A model generated the notes under the pieces. That model saw only the letters and a program-made list of their open reading frames with translations, ran no database searches and was not told the origin of the DNA. DNA of 64,000 nucleotides, from contig NC_092012.1 in assembly GCF_042242105.1 (NCBI RefSeq), positions 19,635,543-19,699,542 on the forward strand, read 5' to 3'. The stretch comes from Pempheris klunzingeri. Its lineage: Eukaryota > Chordata > Actinopteri > Acropomatiformes > Pempheridae. Both the position numbers and the translations under genes were made by a program. Positions 11,419 through 23,791 of the stretch are shown here, in pieces; position 1 is the stretch's first letter; each line of letters begins with the position of its first letter.

Positions 11419-14400
11419 ATGTCAGAGGCACCAGGGAAAGGAGCTCCAGGGTCAGAGGAAAGCGTGCCAGAGGCCACAGTGGGACACATGTCCACTAACA
11501 CTCAGCAGGCACAAGGTGGAGCATCGGTGTCTTCGCCTGTGGCCTCCATACAGCCTCCTTCCACCACAGCAACGGAGGATGAGGATGAGAGCGAAGATGA
11601 GTCAGAGATATTGGAAGAGAGTCCCTGTGGCCGCTGGCAGAAACGCAGAGAGGAGGTGAGGGGGGGCAGAGACCTGTGCTATTTTTAAAAAAAAAAAAAA
11701 AAGGTTAGTATTTTATTTCGCTTATTTTCTCACAAGCTACTTTCTGTCCACTTGTACTTTAGGTGAATCAGCGTAATGTCCCAGGGATCGATGCTGCGTA
11801 CTTGGCCATGGACACTGAGGAAGGGGTGGAGGTAGTCTGGAACGAAGTGATGATCTCAGAGAGGAAGAACTTCAAACTGCTGGAGGTGAGGCCCTCTGTG
11901 TTACACAGTTGGAGTAAAACAGTCAAAGATAGATAGTCGCTCTAGGGATCATGTACTGACTGTCATATGGTCTTGACTTGAGATGTAGTTGTACAGTTCA
12001 TTGCATATGAAGTTTCTCTGTCAACTCACCTAAGGCGTGGTCAAGATTTCACCTCAACATGTTAAAAAAAAAAGAGAGAAAATATTTTATTGTCCCCATA
12101 GTTTATACGCATACACAGGATCAAAAACTAAAAGGGACAGATTGTATAAGATGTCACTTTTTACTATAGTGCACACAAAGAAGTTATTGTTGTGAGAATG
12201 ACAAAACTCTGAGGCTGCTCATTTCAAGTGCTTGACTGCCTCACAAATTAGTTTTGTAACTTCAGGGAAAATTATTGTTTTGCTTATTATATTTCTAATA
12301 AACTATTCTTGACATATTTTAAGGCTCATGAGTTTGGCAGTTTTAAAATATACATGTTTTATATTTTACATGTCTTATACATAAAAGTATTAAGTTACTT
12401 CAAAGGAAAACAGTTCGACCGTTTGTGAAAAATATTTTTTAAATGCTCCCCTCCTGTCCTGCTGTTGTAGAGTCGCTGTAGTCTGTCCAGGTTTGTTATC
12501 ATGATAATCAGTACAGATAGAATACAGAATATACATTGTGTATTATAGGGCTGTAATTATTTTCATTATCGATTAATCTGCCACTTATTTTCTTGATCAA
12601 TTGTTTAGTCTATGAAATGTTAAAAAAAATAGTGAAAAAAGCTCAATGCGTCATCTTGTGTTTCTTGAAGTCTTGTCTGACCAACAGGCTTACTAATAAT
12701 AACTAACCTATAAATTGGGTGACTGTTGCAGCGCTAAGGCTCCATCACTTACCTGATAACATCAAGGTGAGGCACACCTTGATGTTATCAGGTAAGTGAT
12801 GGAGCCCTAGCGCTGCAACAGCTTAAGACAATTATCAGACAGTCTATATAAGAACAAGTGAGAAAATAATGATTACTGGAAAATAATGATTCCTGCAAAA
12901 GCAAAATGTATGTATGTGTATTACAACTTATTGTATACATCATGTCATATGTGTTTAGGAAAAAGTGAAGGCAGTATTTGATAACCTGATCCATTTGGAA
13001 CACGCAAACATCGTCAAGTTTCACAAGTACTGGGCTGACACGAAGGAGAACCGGGCTAGGGTGAGTCTCAGACCTGCCAAAGCATCAACTGGTATCCTTA
13101 GAAAAGGAGACATGGGGTCATTATTGAATCTTTTGTCTGTCCTCATACGAAAAGTAACAAAAATAGTAAAAAATGAAATAAGTATTTGTGTCTTTTTATT
13201 TATATTTGAATGTTATCTGACCACTAGGTTTTCCCCTAACCTCTTCCTTTCCCTCAGGTGATTTTCATCACTGAATATATGTCGTCAGGAAGCTTGAAGC
13301 AGTTTCTAAAGAAGACAAAGAAGAATCACAAAACCATGAATGAAAAGGTAATAAATCACTGTGTGTCGGTTTGCCTTAATGGAATAATGTGAAAATTGTA
13401 ACCTGCATGTCCTGTGAAAAGTGGCTCTCCCTTTATCACAGCATGGATGAGGGGCAGTTTCCAATGCAAGGACCAATGATCTTGTCAACACGTTAATTGG
13501 CATTTGGCTGTTGGCAAAAGAAAGGATTTGCTAATGTGCTGTGTGCCAGATTTCATCAACATTAAATGACATTATGCAAGTCATAGTTTCTCCGTATTGG
13601 AGACCAGATAGTAAGCACTCTGATCAGGTGTATGGTCCTACAGGCTTGGAAGAGATGGTGCACACAGATCCTGTCTGCTCTCAGGTTTGTTCCCCCTTTT
13701 CAGACATTATGTTTAATTCAACATGCTCACTCAGAAAAAAAAAAAAAAAACACGCTCACATGGACAACAAACAATGTATTTGACTTTGGTTGTGGTTTTT
13801 TCTGTGCCGCAGTTATCTTCACTCATGTGACCCTCCCATCATCCATGGCAACCTGACCTGTGACACCATCTTCATCCAACACAACGGGCTCATCAAGATC
13901 GGATCAGGTATAGAGTTACACAGGTTTCATTCCAGAGGGTTAGGTAGTGAAGCTGGAGCGTCTTTGATGGAGTCAAATGATACAGGAAATGTCACATAAT
14001 GGTACAGTGAATTTCCATGATTAAACAGTACCATTGTTTTATGTACAACTGTAAGAGTCTCAGCTGGCACTTTAAATGAACAATTGAGACGTCTCATGAC
14101 ACATAAAATTCTCTCGTACCAAAGTAAACCTCACCTTGTATACGTTAGTGAAGGAAGGTGGTGTAGAAATTGACTGCAATGACTCAAGAACTCTCTCATG
14201 CTCTCTATCTGCTCTCTAACTTTGTCATCATAGTTTACACAGTCTAAAGATTATATGGTGTAATTTCTTTTTTTTCTATCTATTTATTTCTTTTCTCTAT
14301 CACATGCTTTCGTTCTCTACTTTGTCTCTCTGTATATTCCTTTCTCCTGCTTCATCCCTATGTCTCTCACCATTCTCTATCCCACTTCTACATGTTCTCC

Positions 14401-17400
14401 ACGTTTCCTCCTTTTGTCTCGTGCAGTCGCTCCAGACACCATCAACAACCACGTGAAGACGTGTCATGAGGAACAGAAGAACCTGCACTTCTTTGCCCCA
14501 GAATATGGAGGTAGACATGACCAAAATGACACTTTTTATAGTTAAATCTGTTATCACTGATATTATATATACAGATCTATTGGAAAAAATCCATACGTTG
14601 TTACTGTTACTGAACACCTTTTCTTTTTAACTTCTCTCTCATGTTAGCTGTTGAGGATGTCACCACGGCTGTAGACATCTACTCGTTTGGCATGTGTGCC
14701 TTAGAGGTGAGGTCGGTTTTATAACAGATGATAGAAAATACTGAGCGCCCAAAGCAATATGTTGACATGTGTGTTGATGTGTTGTAGATGGCACTCTTAG
14801 AAATCCAGGGGAATGGAGAGTCCTCTTATGTTTCTCAGGAGGCCATCAACAACGCCATACAGTTACTGGAGGATCCACTGCAGAGGGTGAGAGACAGAGA
14901 GTGGACTATGGGTTTGCATGTTAATGAGTATCTTGAAAGATCATTCCAGATTAAATTCAGTGTGTGTGTGTATAATGTGTCTTAGTGTTTATTTGAATGG
15001 CCCATTTGTGCATACAAGATGTTTGTTTTTGTAGGAGTTAATCCAGAAGTGCCTTGAGTGTGATCCCGGTTCAAGACCTACAGCCGGAGAGCTGCTATTT
15101 AACCAGGCTCTCTTTGAAGTACCGCTGCTGAAACTGCTGGCTGCACATTGTATAGTCAGTCACCAACGTGAGTCTTTAACGTAGACATACAAATATACTA
15201 ACACACGGAATAACAGATTTAGTAGTGTTGCTTGTAACAGAAATAAAGTTGTATCAGGATGAAATGGTCATTTAAAAGACGGACCAAATAAGTGACTTGA
15301 GCTAGAAAATGTGTGAACTTGTTAAGCAGGAAGAGGTGTTGCTGAACCTTTATCCGTTACAGCTCCACTAATCAATATACAATATTCAGTGTTAACTATG
15401 GATCAGATGTAGATCTAACACATATAAAACTCACAGATACAAACTGCACTTGTACTCTCTTAAAATGAAAACTAAAGCAAGTTGATGTTAAAAGGGATTC
15501 ATCCTCACAGCCAGTGTCAACTTATCAGTGTGTATCGGTTTATTCTTGCCTAGACATGATTCCTGAGAATGCTCTGGAGGAAATTACCAAGAACCTGGAC
15601 CCCAACCTGGTCATCGCTGAGATGAGAGAGAAAGTTCAACTCAAGTGAGGGTCACAAGCTGGTATCCACATTTTAGCAGCACCCAGTATCAGCTAGATAC
15701 AGTCCAAATAATAACAGCGGTCATTTAGATACAGTATTACATAATAGTCTTTGTATTGAAGAAGTATTTGCTTTATTCTTGATATGTTTAGAACAAGAAG
15801 ATGCGTTATACAACATATGTAATGTGTCCTAGTTGCTGTGCTTTTCATTACTTCTTCATTATATTATGTCCGTTGAAATTCTGTGGTTTAAGACTTCAAA
15901 CTGTATAAACATTGTTTGCCTTTTCCTGTAGGCTTTCGCAGTTTCCTGCCCTAGAGCTTGATAAATTCCTAGAGGATGTGAGGTAAGGTCAATCAATCAA
16001 ACAATCAATCAATCTTTATTTATTGATATGGATCTATGGGGCGGCTGTGGCTTAGTGGGTCGTCCATCAATCAGAAGGTGGTTCGATCTCCAGCTCCTAT
16101 GTGTCAACATGTCGAAGTGTCCTTGGGCAAGACACTGAACCGACCCCAGTAGTCTCCTCCAAATTAGATTCCTCCTGAATGAATGATGTGTGAATGAGGA
16201 TGTAATGTAAAAGCGCTTTGAGTAGTCGAAATGACTAGAAAGGCGACATACAAATACAGGCCATTTACCATTTATATAGCGCCAATTCATAAAAGTGTTA
16301 TCTCAAGACGCTTTCCATAAAGAGAGCAGGTCTAGACCAAACTCTTAAATTAAGAGACCCAATGATTCAAGAATTCAAAATAATGACGATGAAAAACTCA
16401 GCTATAGCTCAGTTGTAGTCTCAGTTTCTCAGATACAACATGATCTGACCACATGGGGGCAGTATTCAGCCATCCAAGGATCTTATTTTTTTTCATCCTC
16501 CGCATCCTGTAAAATACACTGTTGCCCATAAAGTTGGAATAAAATGTTTTTTACCTCTTCTCATGAAATAATTGTGACAATATGATTTATTCTTGATAAA
16601 TAAAGTGTATATCCTCTCAACTTTATTGATCAAACTCTTCCGAACATATCACAGTGAAACTTAAACCACAATTAACCTTTGCAAACTGTGTATTCAGGCT
16701 TTAACAAAATTGGGGGTATTGAACAATTATTCCAACTTTATGGGCAACAGTGTATGATATCATCCTAGCATGGTATAATTAAACCTTAAAATCTGTAAAA
16801 AGGCTAGAATCAATGTTCTCAGGAGGCATTAACTAAATGTACTGATTAAAAAAAAATAAATAAAAGTAGTTTTTTCACATGGTTTCTTAATTTCACAACT
16901 CAAACTTTTCTCTTTTTTTTTTTTACTGTTTTTCCCAACTCCTCTTTCCCATCTCTGTGTTCCCTCTGTTTCTTTACATCTCTCAATGTCTTTGTCCCTC
17001 CCTCCCTGGATCAGAAACGGTATTTATCCAATGACGGCGTTCGGGCTGCCCTGTCCCCAGCAGTCTCACCAGGAGACCGTTAAATCTCCCATTGTCGTCC
17101 CCTTGGTCAAATCCCCCACCCCCGAGCCTGCAGAGCTCGAGACCCGGCGGGTGCGTATAACAGATTATACTGCATGTTTCAAATGCCAACATTCCTTAAT
17201 ACAGTCACTGAATCAAGATGTATACTGTGCACCTGCTGGAGTAAAGTACTGTTCTGAAATGAAACCAACAGTAGTTGAGAACCAATCATTTAGATTTCCA
17301 TACTTCTTCTGCAGGTCATTCATATGCAGTGTAATGTTGAACCTGTCGAGGAGGGAGCAAAGTATCACGTAAGTTGCTGTAATAATGTTTATAAGTTGAT

Positions 17401-20400
17401 CATTTACTGATTAACTAATATTTGAACCATTTGTTGTTTCTTAATCATACATAAGTCATAATTTTGTTTGTTGTGTGTTTCTCTCCTTGTAGCTAACATT
17501 ACTGCTGAAACTGGAGGACAAACTGAATAGACATCTAAGCTGTGACATGTTACCTCGTAAGACCACCTCCTCTGTCACACACTCACTCTGAGAGCTTAAA
17601 GATACAGTCACTAAATTTGTTATTGTGCGCCCACATTCTAAAATTTCCACCCCACTTACTGGTGATTTGTTCACTATCAAGTTTCATCACATCAAAAGTG
17701 AGCTGGGAGGTTTATGGGGTGCTATTACGAAATACGGGCTAAATATTTTTAGATAACAAGGAGCAACCTTTGACATTTCCAACTAGTCGATATTACAACA
17801 CTTAAAAGGATCATTTGACCTTGTTGTGGGCGTGTCCTGTGTAGGTGAGATTAAGGGAAGGTAAGAAGATAAGCGATTAGAGGCCATTCTTTCAGGCGTG
17901 TGTGGGTGTGTGTGTCATCCAGTTTTATCTCCACTCAAGCACTTCCACATAAAATATCAATACTAGAAACCATACAGTAGTTGCCTCAAGGGATTGGGGA
18001 GGGAGAGATTTGTGTGCATGTGTATGACTGTTTTTCGTTTTTATGTGCAGTAATTCTTAGCATCCTTGGTACAATTACATTTGACTAGAGGTGACGATAA
18101 ATGATACATTAAGATTGTGCCTGTGTGAATTTGTGTGGACTGAAGCATGCAGGAAAGTGAGAGTGAGATTCCAGAGGGAGCTTCAAATTCAGGGATGGCG
18201 TCACAATATACAGTATGCAAGACTATTTTAGGCAGGGAGACTCACTGCCCCTTATGTGTCATGAAAACCTTGCACCTCTATTTTGGACAAATTTATTTGG
18301 ATTGCAGAGTGAAATTGTTTTTCAATGGCCATATAAGCTTTTAAAGCTAAATACATTTTTTTTAAATTGAGGACTTTTATCTCATTACTGAGAAACTAAG
18401 ACATTAGGAAGGCAGCTGAGAAAAGACCACACAAGACAACTGTTGCAGTGGTCAATGTAGGCAGTATGAGCCACTGTGCACATGCACACACAGGTATGGT
18501 AGGCATGTATAATGTTGCAGGCGTGTGGGGAATGCCTGGCCAGTGGAAGACTGCAGCTGACAGCTGTCACCTCCTGTGTCAAAATCTGACCATCTCTTCC
18601 CAGGCTTTCAACTCCCTGTCGCTCATTCACACATACACACATACGTTTATCTTTATGTGGACTCCTCTCTGGCATAATACTTTCCCTAGCCCTCTATTCT
18701 AACCTTAACCACCACAACTAAATGCATAACCCCAACCCTAACCTTAACCCAATTTTAACTTTAACCTTAAAATCAAGTCTTAACCTTAAAACGGTCCTTT
18801 GACATTGTGAGGACCAGTCAAAATGTCCTGTGTTTGTGATCTGGTTCTAATTATGTAGTAAGTTCAAGTACACACACATGCAGTCACATGCACTCACTTG
18901 GCTTTATCTCCTCTCTTTCTGTCTCCCCACTGTTTCTCACATTGTATGTCTTCACCTGCACACACATAGCCTAAAACCACTGGCACACATACAGCAACTC
19001 CACATCCCTGCACACCTGTACACACTCATGTGTGCCACAGACACACCTTGTCCTCTTTGTAAATAGTCCCTCCTGCCGATATGTGGGGATATTCTTTAAA
19101 GCTTTACTTATCAACGTGCCAAAGTCCAGAGTCACACTGTCGCTCTTAAGCTGATGGAGCCACTTAGATTCACCCCTTGGCCTTTTGAGTGGCTCTCCTA
19201 CTGCAACACATTTACATTGCAAGCTTGTTATGTCATCAAAACTCAATAGTAGCTAGTTTTGTTTGATGATTTTATATCAGACCACAAGATGGAAACAATC
19301 AAGGAAGCCTCTCCCTCAGCTCCAGTACCAATCCCCTCATCGTATCGCTGTGGGCTGCTGGTGATTTTTCTTAAGTCAGAGTTGTTGGAGGATCCATGTC
19401 TTTACATTATTTCTCTTATCCCGGCCACATTCCTGACACAGTTGGAAAACTGACAGCTAGATTATTAAAGATCAGTCGACCGTGACAACTCCTCTTCTCA
19501 CCAGGCGGAGAATGACTCAATTTAGGGTGGTAACTAAAACAATCAGTAAAAGAAAACACTTGCATTAAATATTAACCATTCATTGAAAAAAGGAGGGTTA
19601 TGTAGACATGCAGTTTTTAGGAGAAACTAGGCAACAAAAGTTATGGAACATTTTCCACCAGAAAAGTTTGTTTGTTTTGAATGTGTTTTCATAATGTAAA
19701 CTCCAGCATTCCTTGTGTTTTCATATTTGCTTTGCATCCTTGCATATCTTTCATTTAGACTTATGTTGATGCCCTTTGTGGTTCAGCTCAGAGTTCAGTT
19801 TTTTGGTGTACTAACGTTCCCTCCACCTGCCTCATACTTGAGTTCTTGTGCTTCTTTCATGTAATAAGCCAGAGAACTAGCAGATTCAGAGCAGGAATTA
19901 TTTTATATAAGAAAAAGTTGAGCAGCTGAATTGTTATATAGATTATTGACTCTGCTGTTAGTTGAGAAACCTTAATCTTTGCTTTTTCCAAAACAGACTT
20001 CTTCCTGTGTAATGGTTGAATATTTAGTAGAGAAAGAAGTCCTATTTGAAATGAACTGCCAACTTTTGGATTAAACAGTTACAAATGAGGGATAAGTGTT
20101 TAATGAGCAATGGGCGAATCAGGTTTTTTGAACAAATATATGGCTAACCAGAACATGGAAAAAATATAAGAATATTTACTGAGTAAGAAAGTTGTGGCAC
20201 AAAGGAGAGTGGGCTTAGGACTATCCACTAAACCGTTAAGCCTTTAATAGCAAGGCTAAAGAGGAATATTTAAAAAGCTATCATGTTTTAACAGATCATG
20301 CCCTTATGAAGACCGTGCTGGTTGAAACATGCTGGATTTTTAATTTTCCTGCCAGATGAATCTCATTCTGGACTGTGTGTCCTTTTTAGCTGTATTGGAT

Positions 20401-21153
20401 CTCACTTAATGAATGCTTTACAAGTGTCCACAGGAATATAAAAATGGCATCACCAAACAGAATAGGTTTAGAATAGGTTTGGTGGTTTTGAATGTGTGTG
20501 TCTGTTTGTGTGTAGGTTGTGTTACATGTCTGTGAATTACTGTTAATGACTGTGCTGCTGTGTGTTTCAGATGAAAATGTTCTAGAGTTGGCTAGAGAGT
20601 TGGTGGAGCTGGGCTTAATCAGTGAGGTAGGTGTTTTGCGTGTTAAATAGAGATTCAAATTGACTGTGTGTGTGTGTGTGTGTGGGTGAGCTGTACAGAG
20701 CTGCAGGCAAACGTGTGGGTGATACTGGAGGTGCGTGTGCTTTTTCTGTACAAAACTGTGTGAAAATTGACCCCTGACTCTCTTACCTACAATCACCTCG
20801 TACGCACTTTCCCTGTAAGACCCTTATGCACACTTACTGTTACATATGTACTCGTGTGCCCACTCACACACCCATGTTTATGTTGTACAGTCACTTCATC
20901 ACTCCATGTGCCAGAATGTGTGTAGACTTCTGTCTTTATGACTTAATCCTCTTAATGGATTTCAGTTTTATGCATTGTTGAATGTTTGCATGTGTGTGTC
21001 TTGACCATAATCTCCATATCGCCACTATCCCACAGATTAGTGTATCTTGTGTTCTGTCCCAGATCGCTGAATATGTTTGTGTTCTCTTCACAGATGGACC
21101 AAAGCAAAATAGCCTCTTTACTAGAAGAAACATTCAGCCAAGCTCTTCACTAG
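11419..21153 (+). CDS. nrbp1: NRBP1: nuclear receptor-binding protein 1, pseudokinase adaptor
   Basis: The 17 coding exons are 11419-11655, 11763-11885, 12959-13060, 13258-13347, 13644-13684, 13813-13907, 14427-14510, 14648-14706, 14788-14886, 15035-15167, 15554-15644, 15932-15982, 17015-17150, 17315-17368, 17493-17556, 20571-20626 and 21094-21153. They sum to 1575 nt (524 aa); human NRBP1 is 535 aa. The acidic leader ends in SEDESEILEESPCGRWQKRR. The kinase-like fold follows and lacks catalytic residues: VVWNEV replaces the VAVK lysine motif, IHGNLTCD replaces HRD, and IKIGS replaces DFG. The family is described as catalytically inactive, acting as an Elongin B/C-linked adaptor and in ER-Golgi trafficking. 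The C-terminus ends at EETFSQALH, shorter than the human tail. The second of two tandem ATGs (11416, 11419) gives the mammalian MSE start. Intron 15 is 3 kb. krtcap3 follows on the same strand, as in human. Confidence 0.96.
12547..12722. repeat. fragment of a hAT-like MITE family
   Basis: The sequence opens with AGGGCTGTAATTATTTTCAT and continues with 'tatcgattaatctgcc' and 'agtctatgaaatgtt'. From memory these match the 5' part of a very common teleost non-autonomous element whose ends read AGGGCTGCAAC. It lies in nrbp1 intron 2 directly before the hairpin at 12723. Superfamily assignment is from memory and not verified. Confidence 0.5.
12723..12821. repeat. long near-perfect inverted repeat (hairpin) in nrbp1 intron 2
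   Basis: Two 47-nt arms (12723-12769 and 12775-12821) are reverse complements with a single mismatch, separated by a 5-nt loop (AGGCA). The mismatch is an A opposite C in plus-strand RNA and would be a G-U pair in minus-strand RNA. The right arm contains CAGGTAAGT (12789-12797), a full match to the consensus 5' splice site, buried in the stem. The outer ends (CTGTTGCAGCGCT) resemble the terminus of the neighbouring MITE family. Confidence 0.9.
15993..16370. repeat. host repeat interrupted by a SINE
   Basis: The left piece ('caatcaatcaatctttattta', about 15993-16022) and the right piece ('tttatatagcgccaattcat' onward, from 16270) look like one fish repeat split by the SINE between them. Joined, they read like the common teleost phrase 'ctttatttatatagcgccaa'. 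Family name and right boundary are uncertain. Confidence 0.5.
16038..16270 (+). mobile_element. tRNA-derived SINE in nrbp1 intron 12
   Basis: The element starts GGGGCGGCTGTGG. It has an RNA polymerase III A box, TGGCTTAGTGG (16048-16058, fitting TRGYNNANNGG), and a B box, GGTTCGATCTC (16080-16090), separated by tRNA-like spacing. The body continues with 'tgtccttgggcaagacactg' and 'aaagcgctttgagtagtcga', phrases typical of a widespread teleost SINE-like family. The right end is CATTTACCAT. It lies in sense orientation to nrbp1 and is probably a decayed, non-autonomous copy. Confidence 0.75.
16517..16752. mobile_element. 236-bp MITE with perfect 26-bp terminal inverted repeats
   Basis: The ends CACTGTTGCCCATAAAGTTG and their reverse complement match over 26 bp without a mismatch. 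The element is flanked by TA on both sides (16515-16516 and 16753-16754), the target duplication used by Tc1/mariner elements. There is no coding capacity, so it would need a transposase in trans. It sits in nrbp1 intron 12, about 260 bp before exon 13. Confidence 0.88.
17557..20570 (+). other. nrbp1: nrbp1 intron 15, largely featureless
   Basis: This 3.0 kb intron precedes the last two coding exons. Apart from the CCTTAACC-type repeat near 18.7 kb and short TG-rich stretches, I see no gene, hairpin or transposon in it. Confidence 0.7.
18640..18835. repeat. CCTTAACC-rich dispersed repeat
   Basis: A block of AACCTTAACC and AACCCTAACC units lies between 'tttatgtggactcct' and 'gacattgtgaggaccagtca'. 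This combination of degenerate telomere-like units and a GTGAGGACCA motif is a familiar dispersed fish repeat. It is interstitial, not a telomere. Confidence 0.6.
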
Positions 21154-23230
21154 CAACGGTTTTCCTCAACCACGCTATTGTCGCCTCACTCGACCCTGTT
21201 ACATGTTCTCATTGGTTACTCAGACACAGTGACTGTACTTAGTGGGGTTTTTTTCTACTTATCCTTAGGAAGTAATGTGACCAAAAGGGTGGGTTTTTCC
21301 TTTGCATTAGGGATTAAAAGAACACACAAAACCGTTAAACCATAAAACCACTTTTAGAGTCCAGGTGACTCCAAAGGAGCCACCTCACATTGTTCTTTTA
21401 AGAGGCAAAACATACATATATGTGTGGAATTCTTTTGAATGAGTTGGCTACTAAGTTGGCTGTCGAATTTAATTAAAAAGTAAACGTCATTAATTCTGCA
21501 ACAGACACTTGGATCACAACAGAACTGACTGAAACACACTTTTTCTCAAAGCCCCTTGTATTTTAGTGTGAGGTTCTTGCATTATGAATTGCCTGGCCGG
21601 TTTGTGTCGGGGTGGTCCTGTCTAAGATATAAACAGGACCAACGGAGGCCTTCATTGGAGTCGCACCACGTACTAACTCAGTAGCGAGACTGTTGTACTT
21701 AGAAATGGTCAGAGCTACACCTGTTGACCTCCAGCAAAACTATAGGTTCCCCAGAGATCAAGAGATCAAGATACTTTTACAGTATAAGCCAAGTCATTCT
21801 TTCTGGATCCTCATTTGACATGGGTCCCCCTCTCATTTGGCTCCCTTTTGTTTTGCCTTCTTATGAAAGAACTTTTGGGATATATTTGAGCAACCTGTCA
21901 CCTATCAGGTTGAATACATGTAACCGTTTGAAAAGCGGAAGGCAGAGATGTGACTTTCTCAGTTGACTTGATAACAGACAAATATGATTAATGATCATGA
22001 TTAATATTTTAAAAAGCCTTTCATATAGAATAAAATGTATGTGCTCCACTGCAAATCACATCTTGGGCAGGAATCATGCCAATTCTCTCTGGAAAATGGA
22101 TACCTGGTTACTTTGAGGTACTGTGAACTCAGTGTTACTGAATTTCTGTTTGTGTGTTTTTATGTTTAGCTCAACTCTTTGCCTTATTCTAGGCCTACGC
22201 ACATGCTGTACAGTCCTCTTTTCTCAGTTTGTTTTTATTATTTTATCTTTTTTTACCATTCGCTGCTTGTTGGGTTCAGACATGCTACTCTTCCTCTTCA
22301 TTCATGTGAGAGTTATGTACTGAACTCAGCTGCCATATACTGTAGAAAGAGGACCCAGCCTTTTCCTGATACATCCATGTGAGAGCGTTATATGTATTAT
22401 TTATGTTACAAGTACTGTATATCGTGTGTTTTTCTTATTTTCCCTTTGTTTACTGTGATTTGACACATAGACCACATTTTTGAGAGTCTGAGCCAACACT
22501 CAGCTTTTCCTATTTTTATTGCCATTGTTTTTATCTCACCACCATTTGTTAAAACTGGGACCTAATGGATTGACATTGTCCTTCTCAGAGTGCAGAGGCT
22601 TGAGTACAAAACTTGACACCAAACAGGTCTTGTTTAGACTTGTGTTGACATCAGGGAGCTGCCCGTGGCCTTCTCGTGACATTTGCACTCAGTGCTCTGT
22701 GGACTGGTGGTACTACTGTGTCTGAAAGCTCATACACTTAGACAGACAGCAAGCGTGCAAAGAAAATAGAACATTCTCAGCATGTATAGGAGCAACAAAA
22801 CAACAGCTCATTGTACTATTGGATGTAACAAATCATCTTTTCTCTGGCATATTAATGGTATAATACCAGAAGCATCTGGCAACCACAGTGCCACTTTGAA
22901 GTACTAATCACTGTACTGTTGAACTACTGTATGAGCTTGCAGACAGAGCTGATGCTGGTTGTAGAGTCATAATGTTAAACTGGTCACCTCACTAATCAGA
23001 TATCAATCCAATGATCTACATTCATTTTTAAACATAGTCAGGCTTCTTTTGTGCTCCAATCTGCATTTTTGCTCCACATAACGGTTGCAGTCCTTGTTTA
23101 CTTTTATTTTCCTCACTTTGTATGTCTGTTTGTGAACTGCTATGATTGTATATTCCAAAGATGTGTTTTTAAAGTCAGCCAGGAGAATGTAAAGTGAGCC
23201 AACCAATGTGATCACCAGCAGTTCTCTCTC

Positions 23231-23326
<96 letters not shown>

Positions 23327-23530
23327 AATTACTGGTGGTGTTGAAACTGGTTATTAAATAATCATATGGAGTGGGCAGCCTGTCACTCAAGGACATGAGC
23401 TTTTGGTTATATTTGGATATATTCTTATATTTTATGACAGGAATGTCAGTAAATATGTGTCATTTGAGAGTCGTGTATCTTGACAAAATCTGGAAAGTAT
23501 GACTGTCAAATAAATGTATGAAATCATTCA
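21154..23530 (+). other. nrbp1: nrbp1 3' UTR with poly(A) signal
   Basis: After the stop codon no further coding exon is visible. The sequence runs as typical 3' UTR to an AATAAA at 23509-23514, about 280 bp before the krtcap3 start codon. It includes the CT repeat at 23223-23324. The true transcript end could be earlier. Confidence 0.55.
23223..23324. repeat. (TC)n / (TCTG)n microsatellite
   Basis: About 100 bp of pure pyrimidine CT repeat with a few CTGT interruptions, within the presumed nrbp1 3' UTR. Confidence 0.97.
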
Positions 23531-23579
23531 GATTTTCTTTTTTCCTTTTGTGTGTCAGGCACTTAAGTGGATTTCGCAG

Positions 23580-23791
23580 GTTTTGTGATGTTTTTTTTTT
23601 TTGCAAGAATAACATAACACAGAGGCACCTCATCGTCCAGTAAGCGGCAGGTGTTTCACAGGTGAGTTTCCTGACGTCATACAGGAAGTGGACAAAGGGA
23701 CTGTGGGCTTTCTGTTCCGCTGTTGTTGAGCCGTTGCTCCAAAATTACGGACACTGATTAATTCAAAGGGAACGGCGTTACACACAGAGAG
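23580..23791 (+). promoter_or_regulatory. krtcap3: krtcap3 upstream region / 5' UTR
   Basis: This short interval separates the nrbp1 poly(A) signal from the krtcap3 start codon. It must hold the krtcap3 promoter and 5' UTR unless transcription starts within nrbp1. I see no convincing TATA box. The sequence around 23630-23790 is moderately GC-rich. Confidence 0.4.

Noticed and set aside
16038-16110. tRNA gene
   Set aside because: A and B boxes are present, but no complete cloverleaf or aminoacyl stem follows, and the sequence continues into SINE body.
18700-18800. Interstitial telomere or chromosome end
   Set aside because: Units are CCTTAACC-like and irregular, not exact TTAGGG arrays, and the flanks match a dispersed repeat.
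23175-23396. Arg-Glu repeat protein on the minus strand
   Set aside because: Translation of the CT microsatellite in the nrbp1 3' UTR.
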